Positions 55,009-64,000 of a DNA stretch of 64,000 nucleotides are shown here, piece after piece. The notes beneath the pieces are model-generated. The model was not told the origin of the DNA. It made no database searches and saw only the letters and a program-made list of their open reading frames with translations. A program made the translations under genes and the position numbers. The stretch's first letter is position 1. Every line of letters starts with the position of its first letter. The DNA comes from Apodospora peruviana (lineage: Eukaryota; Ascomycota; Sordariomycetes; Sordariales; Lasiosphaeriaceae). The DNA lies in the NCBI GenBank assembly GCA_033439685.1, contig JAUEDM010000005.1, positions 3,472,001 through 3,536,000 on the forward strand, read 5' to 3'.

Positions 55009-55585
55009 TTAGTTGATTTCCTGAGTGGTCACTCAGGTGGATTTGCTTATATTTTTACTACCCGTGAGGGTGGAGTCGCATGACTCGGGCCTCTCGGCTG
55101 CTCATTTTCCCCACGGAAGTCTATTCTAACATCATCTCCGGTTCTATCTTGATACAGGCAAATTTAACGTCTTAACTCCGCAATTACTAACTACGAGACG
55201 AAGGGTTTTATGAATAAACATTACAAAAGAAAACATATAGAGGTAACTAGCCTGAGAGAGTTATATTTTGTGGGCCTTGATATCCAAAGTTCCCAAGCCA
55301 TTATCTTCTTTCTCTAGGCATCGTTTGTACATGCTCTGGAGGCGGTCAAACATTTCGGAGCAATCCAACCGACCGCGTCGAATCTGTTTCCGAGGAAGTA
55401 TCCTCGACTTCGACGACCAACATCCCATGCTGTATCAGGTCCAGAAGGTCCTGGAAGTACCGAATGCATCGCTCATGCTTGCTCAGATTCGAGTCGACGA
55501 ACTGATTAGCGTCGGTTAGCTTGGTTTCATGTGTGGCCAGCATGCTAAACTCTCAGCCGAAGAGGATATCATGATGACTACTTGC
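55009..55585. other. Intergenic
   Basis: Only short frames (65-83 codons), possibly including a 3' tail of the kinase relic. Nothing recognised. Confidence 0.5.
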
Positions 55586-56745
55586 CTCTGTGACGGACGC
55601 CCTGACCCCAGCAGTCACAACCTCCGGCATCTTGGATGAGGCGGCGCCGGCAGTGCTCTCCAAGAACCTGCCCCCTCTCGTGTCGTCTTTGGCCGGCACC
55701 TCGCTAAACTCCTTGAGAAGCTTGGCACCGCCGAAGTACCAAGTGATGAATTCCAGGTAAAGGAACTCAAGCGCCCAGATATCGTTAGAACTGCCGTGGA
55801 TTATTTCCCTTGTCTCGGTCTCGGGAGGGGCTTAGACCGCCGTGCTCCGGGCTCTGGGGTCTAGTATGGGTTCGAATGTAGCCAAACTGAAGTCGGAAAT
55901 CTTGATGGTGTAGTCTTATTAGGCAGCACCTTTTGCATCTGGCGCCGGGAAGAGCAGTACATTCTGTGGCTCTTTATCGCCGTGACGGAGGTGATTGTCA
56001 GCGAGATGGGACAGGGCGGGTCCCTGGCTCGTCAAATCGCCCTCGATAGTCCTTGTCGTGTGCTCTTGGAACCAGTTGGTATGAGCTACAGCTGCGGCAG
56101 AAAGTGTACATGTATGTGGCCCATGGATCCTAGCTAGTCCACTAGCAATTCCTACACACTCCCTAGCCAGCCACTCCATGGTTGTCTTATCCGCTTTGGA
56201 CTCTGGGTTAACTTCGCGCCAATAGTAGCTCAAAATCAATTTCAGCGTATTCGAAGACGAGAAAATAGTCGCCACGTTGTTCGTAGGTTGTAAACAGAGA
56301 TACGATGTGCAGATGTGTTTCGTGACTGAGGAGTTTCGGTATTGACCATGACTTCTTTCACCATAGCTCGTCTCGTGCGTCTCCACAGTTGCGTGAAGGC
56401 AAATACATTGCCATGGTCCTTTTTAAACACGTGTTAGTGAGTTGACAGTTTTGGATTGGGGAAACACTCAAGGTTAGATGCACAGCCACGCAGCATCATC
56501 GGGGATATACCTTGTTGAGATTGGCGAAGCCATGATGTCCTTTGTGGGTTGCGATTTTGAAAACTTTGGCCATGTCCACCTGCCCCTACCAACTCTATTG
56601 ATTCGAACGGTAATACCGCTTTTTGATGAAGGTCATATTGTAGTATTGGACTTTCTTCCGTACCCCGACCGAAATACGGGGCATTTGCCTCCCATTGTCT
56701 TTGTTCGAACTGCTTCTTGGCGTTGAGCTTCCATTCCGCGAAAGC
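55586..56745 (-). pseudogene. Fungal-specific protein kinase, multiply frameshifted
   Basis: Reading across three frames on the minus strand recovers an ordered kinase. An N-terminal extension FEQRQWEANAPYF is followed by a Gly-loop LVGAGGHGQ (near 56600) and VFAFTQLW, with Thr where the ATP-binding Lys belongs. Then come HLHIVSLFTTYEQRGDYFLVF, MEWLARECVGIASGLARIHG, a catalytic loop HGDKEPQNVLLF (Asp kept), KISDFSLA (DFG to DFS), APPE and DIWALEFLYLEFITWYFGG. Frame changes occur near 56600, 56330, 56220 and 55920, and a TAA replaces the residue before APPE (about 55832). The parts match a kinase family expanded in filamentous ascomycetes. It is certainly dead as a full-length kinase. Confidence 0.75.
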
Positions 56746-58266
56746 ATCTCAGGTGTCCTTCCTGCTCGTTGCTCCTGTATAACCACCCATGGAAGGAATA
56801 GCGACTTTCCTACACAATCACAACGCAAAATAATTAAGCCGTGAGTCTCAAGCTGATCCCATGCAGCTGTGATCGGGGCTTTCTCCAGCCGACACCATTC
56901 GATGCACGCAGACTTAAGTTATGGACCTACGGACTCCGACGTCCCAAAGATCTGGCGTGGCTCGAAGAATTCCGCCCACCTGTGAGACGATGGCCTGACG
57001 ACGCGTTTACTGATGCTGCCCGTGCTGGTGACGACCAGACCCGATGCCACTGGAACAGGCTGACGCTACGGCCGTGGCCATGGCGGAGATAAGACTTGGA
57101 GGCAAGCCTGCTGAGCTCGACCACGAACTCGACGGGCTGAATGGCCGTTCAATAGGAGGCAGGACCCCAAAGGTGCTTCTAATAGCGGATGCCAATTTAG
57201 TTGCAGATTTGGAGGGTCTTGTTGAAGATGCTCAAGCTGCTGAAGAAGCCACAAAGATGCAGCAAGGTCGGCTCGGGAACAAGGCTCAAGTAAATAGAGT
57301 TCCTGCTGGGAGCAGTGATGGTGTGCCGAAAAAAGGCAGGACCTCTCAAGAGCGCCATACCCGGGGCGTTGGACTCGTCGTTCGACTGCTGCCCGAGTCA
57401 TTGCGAGTTGTATCGGCTTCAATTCTTGCAAAACTTAGGAAGAGCACTCGGCCCAAGAGTGTCCCAGGAAGCTCTGAACACCCGATTCCCTTATAGAAAT
57501 CAACTTCTTCGGATAGACGTGTCAGCATTGAACATTGAGAATAGAAAGAATGACGGGAGGATCGTCACCGCTTGGAGAGTTAGTCTGTTAGATTTCAGGG
57601 TATAGAGACGAGGAATGCGCCTGAGCATACCAGCATCAGGCCGGCGTTCGAGACGCACCAGAGAGGTTGCAAACCCCGCATGGAATAGCATTTTGTTTTT
57701 GTGTACCATAGCTAGATACCTAGGTAGGTAGATATCAGGTCGAAACTGGGTCTGTCCCATGCGGCTAACCATGGACTGACGGTGAACGCGGTTCCTTCCC
57801 TGTAGCCTGTACTTGATGTTAGCAGATAAGCTCGCAACCTTGCCGAATTCATGGTCACTCCATGGAGATTTTGCTGGGTCATCCTTCTGTCTAGGTATGT
57901 AATGTGAATGTCAGTCTTGCATCGGTTATGCCATGCTCGAGTTCTTGGGCCCGGACCGACATGAGACGAAAACTCAGCAGCTGCCTTGCGTAGAAGGAAG
58001 CGTTAGAGCTGTGTCGGGATTCTGCACAGTGAAACAAGTGGGATAGCTCTGAGATGAAGACATGGGACCTCGAAATGATATCAAACTGGATGATTCATCC
58101 CTCTCCTCGACCTTGCAAGTTGCACCTGGTCTCGGAGCACATTGAATCATTATATCACCGATCATTACGTCTGAATAAATTATCCTACCTACAGTATTTA
58201 AATGCAACCCGAAACAAGCCGGTACATGTGCCCAGCTACTAAGATGATAATTACCTCGGCTACCTA
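56746..58266. other. Intergenic / unassigned
   Basis: A 150-codon plus-strand frame (57044-57496, Ala/Leu/Glu-rich start) and an overlapping 96-codon frame (57315-57605) may be pieces of one decayed gene, but I recognise no family. An ACCTAGGTAGGTAG motif lies at ~57718. Confidence 0.35.
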
Positions 58267-60222
58267 TTAGCCGACCAGTGGCTTGCTCCCCTTGGGCAGA
58301 GTGATCTTGAACACCAACGCCTGCTGATCAAGGAACGGGACCGACGAGCTAGCATCGGCGTACTTGATCTTGCCAAAGTTGATATACCCTGCAAATTAAT
58401 TATTGCTCACAGAGTCAGCTGTATTGACGGCAAACTACTTGGACGTCATATGACAACATATAGGGAAATGATATAAACTTACCATTGTCCGTGATAAAGT
58501 CATTGTCAGAAATCGTGATGAGATAGTACTCGTCCTTTTCGTCGCGGCCCTGGTGCTGGTCGCCGCTGACAGGGAGTAGCGCAAGGGACTCCCATTTCTC
58601 ATTCAGCAGGCCAAGGTCGGCAACACCGCCGTTGTGTACGACGTCGCCGTTGGAGGCCTTGAACTTGTTGAGCTCCGTGTTGATGTTGAAGTCCACGAAG
58701 GGGCATAGCGTCGCTGGGGTGATGCCTGAGACAAGAACGTCGGCTGGTAATTGGACTTGTTAGCATCATGGAACTGGGTGCGATGATTATGATAAAGGGG
58801 GCAGTGAACTAACAAGGACTCTCGATAGCGCCAGTAGTAATGTTGCCATTCTGGATATTGTCAAACTTGGGCCCCTTGATGTTGGTCGCACCGGAGATGT
58901 CGACGATATCCACGTGGCGGTATCGGGACAAGGTCTCGGGATAGCCACGACCGACGCTCGAGTCACGGGGGAGGACAAGAAACTGGGTATCGGAGATGTA
59001 GTGAATCTCGGACTGCGCTGCCACGCGGGTCTGTCCGGCCGCGTTGACTAAGGTGGGCAATGGCACTACGTACTCGGCCTCGTACTTGGCTTCCACCTTG
59101 CCGTTGTCGTTGTTGTGGCGACGGCGGTGGCTGTTGCTGAGCGAATACTTGAGGAAGCGGGTGTTGCGGCGCTTGGAAGAGGAGGCGCCGCCGTCTTGTC
59201 TTGCGGCCGACTGGAGCATTACCCATAAGGTCTTGCCGTCTGGACTGACGGTCAGTCCTTCGAAGCCCTGGTTGTTCTGGCGACCATGGTCTGGGTCGGC
59301 GGGCGTAGGGGGCGCGATCTGGCCGTAGATTGGTGGGTTGTTGGAGGCGAAGCTATTCAGGTCATGTTAGTCGCTGTCTGCTTCCGAGTTCCCGGAACGT
59401 CGACTGGCCGTAGATATGGGGCATTCAGGCATTCACACCAAGGTGTGTTGTTGTATTATGCCCAGTTGCAGGTTCATTGTGAGGTGAGATTTCATACCTG
59501 GTCTTCTTGTCGCGGATAGGCAAGATTGCATCAGGGGGTTGGACAGACGCCACCAGTTTTCCGCTCTGGCTGAATTTGTACAGAGATGGGCCATACTCAT
59601 CACTGATCCAGAACGACCCATCTTCTTCGACGACGAGACCCTCGGCATCAAGGGCGAGCCGCTTGTCTCCTGAACCGGGACCACCAAATCCGTCTCCTGG
59701 AAATGTAGCCGCTGGCATGGTCGGGAAGCCTGGGTAGGTCAAACCCCCCGTAGGATCGGCATCGAGTCCGGTCATGGGCTTACCATCCGGTCCTGAGAGC
59801 AGGATAGTCTCCTTGTAGTCGAACTGTAGGTTTGGTCCTGACGGTTTGGCAACAGAGACATCAGGTGTCGGGGTGAAGGTGATGTCGAAGATGTGCACCC
59901 GAGGGACGGTGTTTTGTGTGCCATTGGTATTCCATCCGCGATCTGGAAGTCCGTAAAGGGTAGCCTTGTACTTGTTTCCTGATTTTCTCCATTTCTTCAC
60001 AGCAATGGACGACCCGATGCTAATGGTGTCACCGTACTTGTCTCGGGCGTCCGACTTCAAGGCACCGAAGCCAGCAAGGTGGTCATAAGAGTATCCCTTG
60101 CCATTGCATGAGACAGATGAGACTGGCTTGGGGGTAGGAGCAGAAGGATTCTTGACAGAGGTCGCAACAATTCCAGAAGTCAGACCAATGGCGACGGCGA
60201 GAATTTGCTTGATGGACGCCAT
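58267..60222 (-). CDS. Secreted esterase-like phytase-domain protein, 548 aa, four exons
   Basis: Model complement(58267..58388, 58483..58743, 58814..59352, 59498..60222). Introns of 94, 70 and 145 bp have consistent phases (donors GTAAGT, GTTAGT, GTATGA), total 549 codons. A signal peptide (about 1-20) precedes a beta-propeller of the phytase-like (esterase-like activity) family: YSYDHLAGFGALKSDARDKYG, LYGLPDRGWN, DAEGLVVEEDGSFWISDEYGPSLYKFS, FEGLTVSPDGKTLWVMLQSA and ESLALLPV. Acidic residues in the DAEGL and DEYGP motifs are the usual metal and catalytic positions. These proteins are secreted and thought to act on phosphoesters or esters; the substrate is unproven. Complete and apparently intact. 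Confidence 0.9.
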
Positions 60223-62384
60223 AACTTATTGAATAATAAAACCAAGATATCAAGCCCAACTGCGAAAAATATCTCTTCAAGTCACCTTGGGCAGATGGTA
60301 CTACACCCGATCTCGAGCTGCCATTGATCTTATATTCGAGATGCCAGCCCGGAAATCGCGCTGAAGATATTAATGCTACACAGGCACGTGGGCAGCTGAG
60401 AGGATCACGATATAGGGTTCCATCTAACCGGGATAATTGGGCTAGATTCTCAAGCCTCAAGAAAAATGTCGAATCATAACCATGTATTCTCCGCACGTCA
60501 CTTTGGTGTAGGGTGGTATGTCGTTGCACATGTGCCTGAGCCTGAGATGGTGATTGGAGGGACATCTGACCATCCAAATTCAGGGTTCTAATCCGTCACC
60601 GAGCATTATTTCCATGGCCCATGTCAGGCAAACAGGCACATTACGATACCCCACGAAATGCGCGAGATTTCGTCTCATCTCTGATAGCAGTGGAGCTACA
60701 CCTGGTGGGAATAGCTTCACGAGTGTGAACCTGGTGTAGTTCTCCGTCGCCGAGAAGAAAGGGAGATTGTACGAAATGGGAGTCTTGGTTTGCAATGCGC
60801 GAAGGGGGGGGGGGGGGGGGGGGGCGGGGGGGGTTAATTGCCATTGAGCTGGGAGTTCCGTGAGTCTTGTTTTTTCTTTCTTCGCTTCTTAAGTATCACG
60901 GGTTGATTGAGCAAAAGAAGGCAAATTTACTAATCAGCAGTCTGATACTACCTAGCCTCGGGATCTCCTTCCTGGCGAGAAAGTTTGATGAGGCGAGATT
61001 GATTGATTGATTGGCTTGACGTATGCGTTTGAGCAAAATACATCGATCCGTGGCAAGGTGAAGCCATATTTGGTTCCCAAGACAGAGAGGTAAAGGCCAA
61101 ACCTACCTGCCCACGGCGTGGCCGTTGACGAGTATCAATCAAAGGCAGCGGAATGGCAGGAACAAAATGGCAGAACACGTTCGAAGTGGCCGAAACAGCC
61201 AGAGCTGAATTGTTATGGAAAGACCCAATACCCCCCTCTGTCTGCAAATCAGTCGACGTTGTTGTGGGGATCAAGACGTCCAACGCGATCGCCTTTGTCG
61301 CCTGTTCCCATCTTGCTCCCAACCAGTCGGTGGCAACTCCATCGGGACAGGAGGATTTGTGTGCCAGTTACCAAAATTTGTGGCCGGAGGCCATACTGTC
61401 GAAGCAAATCGTGAGCTATGATTACCGCGTTGGGACTTAGGTTCAGGGGCGCCAGGTTAACGTACCTCGAGGTGGTTGGACAGGTTCGCGGTGATGGTGT
61501 CTGCTGCTCTTCGTGCGGTTCCAGTTTGGCCGTTTACGCCTACCGCCGAAGAAGAAGTCTGAGAGACAGCCCATTTTAGCAGTCGGTCGAGAGGCAGGTG
61601 AGGCGAGAGGCCGATGTTGGAGACGGCGCGGACGAGTAGGTAGTCGAATGTGAAGACTTGGGAGGTTCGGTTGACAATAGTCGGAACAAGGTTTTGATAG
61701 AGAAGCTGTGTCTGAACCGGATGCAGTTGAACTATGCAAGAAGGTCTACAGAGAGAGAATTCAGGTCTGGAAGAAACTGGCCAAAGGATGAACTTGAAGT
61801 AGAAAATACCGATACGAATAATCAGAGTGTTCAACACAAAAGCCTGTGGGAGGTCTTGAGGTGAATGGTTCATTATCATTAATCGCGGTAACCGTTGCAA
61901 GCTCTGAGAGTCTCATAGTAGCGGTCAATCCTCCGTTAGCTAACCTACTGGTTATTCGTTGAAATAGAAATACATGTGATTCATCAAGAGATCTCTTCAC
62001 TGAAAGGGGTTTACAACTTCGTTCCAGTGCCCATTTCTTATCAACCGATAAGGCGGCACATAGTCAACAGCGTGGTGTAGGTATCAAGAAACTCAACAGG
62101 TTAGGTGAGGCGTGTCTTGTCTTACATGGCTAGTCACCTACCTATCTACCTAGGTTTTCGATTCACTTCATTGTCACAGACAGATATGATGTCGGTTCTA
62201 CGTCACATCAAAGCGAGCTTCAGCCGGCAATCACTTCCAAATCGTGTATAAAGTATTCATGCTATTCATACTATTCAACGTCCTCGTCATAGAGAAACCA
62301 AAATCTCAAAAGAAAAAAATCAAGGCAATGCGCAATATCCTATTTTGTTCACCCAACCCAGTGGCTCATGTTTCCTTCATCCCC
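60223..62384. other. Intergenic
   Basis: About 2.2 kb without a supportable gene. It holds the poly-G tract, frames of 60-147 codons without features, and a CTACCTATCTACCTAGG motif near 62138. Confidence 0.5.
60804..60833 (+). repeat. Poly-G tract (G21 C G8)
   Basis: Thirty bases with a single C. Long G runs form quadruplex-like structures and are error-prone in sequencing; the length should be treated as approximate. Confidence 0.95.
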
Positions 62385-63215
62385 TTAATGCGACGCACCC
62401 TCAACCTCGTTCCAGCAATGGCCTCTTGCAACTGCCACAAAGCAGTCGCTGCCCGGAAAAGCCCACTTGTCGTTGTGCTTGTCGCAGTTCTTGTGCGGCC
62501 ACCCGTTGTAGTCGATGCACTCCTTGATGGTGCCCTTGGGGCGCGTGCAGCGGCCCTCGTTGATGTTGTACGCGATCGAGCAGACCTTGCCGCCGTGGTT
62601 GCTGAAGCAGCTGCCACCGCTACCCTCTCCTCTCTTCGAATGTCCGTGGTGGTCATGGCTATGCGACCCGTGCCGCCAGCCAAAGTCATAGACATGGATA
62701 TTTCCGTGCTTGCGGACCACCTCACTCGGCTCAGCGAGGTAGATGATGCCGTCCTTGATGACGTTCGCGCTGACACCAGTGACCTTGTCGGTCTGGTACC
62801 GGCCGACGACCTTGCAGTCGCCGTCAATCATGGCGTGCTCGTACTCGCCCATCTGGTTAGCCTCGACAAGCTCGTCGCCGTGGTAGACGAGAGCGTTCTC
62901 TACAGGGAAGTAGACGCGCATCTGACGGTCGACGGGGTCATAGTAGGCCATATTCAGCTGGCCCCACTCGTGCGGCCTGTCGGCGATGTTGAATTCAAGC
63001 TGGGCAATCTCGTCAGCCGTCATGGTGATCTTCTTGAAGCCGATTAGCTTGACGGTGTGGTTGGGGTGGTGGAACTGGAGGGTGTTGATGTAGCGGCGCT
63101 CGAAGTTGTGGATGTCGAGGTCACGGCGGGCGACAGAGAGTTTAGGCGAGGTCGGACCACATAGGACTTGGGGAAGGAGGCCAAGGAGACCGAGGATTAG
63201 GGAGAGTGACTTCAT
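62385..63215 (-). CDS. Secreted Cys/His-rich protein, 276 aa
   Basis: The frame is open to 63302, but ATG 63213-63215 (MKSLSLILGLLGLLPQVLCG) gives an immediate signal peptide and is the likely start. The middle (about 30-170) has a beta-rich stretch with KLIGFKKITMTADEIAQLEF and VDRQMRVYFPVENALVYHGDE. A His-rich linker (HGSHSHDHHGHSKRGEGSGG, ~195-215), possibly a KR cleavage site, leads to a compact Cys module with seven Cys in ~65 residues (SCFSNHGGKVCSIAYN; RCTRPKGTIKECIDYNGW; KNCDKHN; SDCFVAVARGHCW). Such small disulfide modules behind a propeptide are typical of secreted effectors or antimicrobial proteins, but no named family is recognised. Intronless and intact. Confidence 0.8.
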   Translation of the reverse strand: MKSLSLILGLLGLLPQVLCGPTSPKLSVARRDLDIHNFERRYINTLQFHHPNHTVKLIGFKKITMTADEIAQLEFNIADRPHEWGQLNMAYYDPVDRQMRVYFPVENALVYHGDELVEANQMGEYEHAMIDGDCKVVGRYQTDKVTGVSANVIKDGIIYLAEPSEVVRKHGNIHVYDFGWRHGSHSHDHHGHSKRGEGSGGSCFSNHGGKVCSIAYNINEGRCTRPKGTIKECIDYNGWPHKNCDKHNDKWAFPGSDCFVAVARGHCWNEVEGASH

Positions 63216-64000
63216 GATGGTTGTTATGATTGTGAAGAAAGAGAAGAAGTGTTGTTTTGCCTGAGCGCGGTGGGAAGTCTGATATGGGTGAGCGATGAGC
63301 AAGGTTCATCGGCCAAGGCATTGGATTTATATCCAGTTCTCGATGTCTAGTCCCGGCTGGTCGGCGTAAAACAAGCCGGACCCTCTTGCCCGGAGACTTG
63401 AAATATTATTACCCGAACTCAACACGCGAGCCTTTGACGGTTATTAGTATCGCATAGTCCATCACAGTCATTTGCAATATCAAGTTGTTCCATTGCAACT
63501 GTGTTACTCTGTTGCATGATTTTTTTTATAGAAAACGCTAAACCTCGTCCTGGCACTCGGTATCGCCGTGGATATTGTTTGCGGTGCAAGAAACGGGGCG
63601 CAGCAGCTGAAAGCCGGGGAAAGTGTGAGGTATCAATGCAGCGGGTAAATCATTAAGCCCGGCTTATAGCCAGCTGAAATTAATTACTTGTATCCCAAAC
63701 ATGCGGCGTACCATAAAATCAGGAGGTGCATCGTAAGACGGGGAAATCGAGATCTAAGAATAAAGTTGTACTAGCCTAGATAGGTGAAATTGAGGTCGAC
63801 TTCTCACCAACATGATTGTCTGTTTTGGTTCTCTTCATGATCCCCTTGTCCAACGATTTACGAAAGACTAACTGGCTATGGGGCACCGGCCCGGACGCCA
63901 ATCGGGTGCACGATTCTCCACTTTCCCCCCAGCTGGGCACCACTCCGGCTCCGGACCGGGCCCGGATGTGTTCATCCTTCAGCGCCCAGTGGAATATGAG
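63216..64000. other. Intergenic to right edge
   Basis: Promoter region of the Cys-rich protein gene and 3' flank. No gene seen before the window ends. Confidence 0.6.

Noticed and set aside
57044..57605. Overlapping 150- and 96-codon plus-strand frames as a gene
   Set aside because: No family resemblance, start context or splice logic; kept only as an unassigned note.
1..64000. Reassigned genetic code (UAR as Gln), suggested by in-frame TAA/TAG in several genes
   Set aside because: Intact genes such as the esterase, Rds1, EthD-like and phytase-like genes terminate at TAA or TAG exactly where families end; decay is simpler.

Overview
The window is nuclear DNA of a filamentous ascomycete (Pezizomycotina, most likely Sordariomycetes). 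The evidence is short introns (45-145 bp) with GTRNGT-like donors and CTAAC/CTGAC branch sites, fungus-specific families (HET, NACHT-WD40 NLR, Rds1, But2-like, phytase-like esterase), a 5'-truncated Tad-type LINE and a tRNA-Gly. Most exon models were built by hand across splice sites, and exon phases were checked arithmetically.

Layout. 1-3.7 kb: end of a PelF-like glycosyltransferase (cut by the left edge) and an orphan gene. 3.9-17.4 kb: an accessory island. Its centrepiece is a minus-strand NOD-like receptor gene (5131-8761) joining a RelA/SpoT nucleotidyltransferase domain, a NACHT NTPase and a short array of nearly identical WD40 repeats. It lies between the N-terminal part (3964-4359) and the C-terminal part (10188-11290) of HET-domain genes. 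A multi-lesion zinc-finger-like gene and a broken dual-specificity phosphatase follow. 18.1-28.6 kb: mostly housekeeping or secretory genes: a small Cys-rich protein, carboxylesterase, mitochondrial coiled-coil protein, GH127 arabinofuranosidase, Rds1 ferritin-like protein and one doubtful orphan. 29.5-33 kb: a FAR1-ankyrin protein with an in-frame TAG and a low-complexity protein. 36.4-49.4 kb: a damaged kinase-like gene, an EthD-like protein, a C2H2 factor, a 220-bp foldback element, a LINE remnant, a two-exon Ser/Tyr-rich gene, a But2-like secreted protein, an SDR fragment and a membrane protein. 50.4-56.8 kb: a second decayed accessory island, with a frameshifted membrane protein, an ankyrin-subtilase relic that has lost catalytic residues, tRNA-Gly and a shattered kinase gene. 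58.2-63.2 kb: a four-exon secreted phytase-like esterase and a secreted Cys-rich protein.

How the parts relate. HET and NLR proteins both belong to fungal nonself-recognition (heterokaryon incompatibility), where NLRs sense through variable repeats and fire an N-terminal effector domain. Here the effector would be an alarmone-synthetase-like fold. Around it lie many genes broken by single-base indels, often in homopolymers, and by TAA/TAG codons explicable as CAA/CAG changes. This fits rapid birth and death with mild RIP-like (CpA to TpA) mutation, but assembly indels cannot be excluded from sequence alone.
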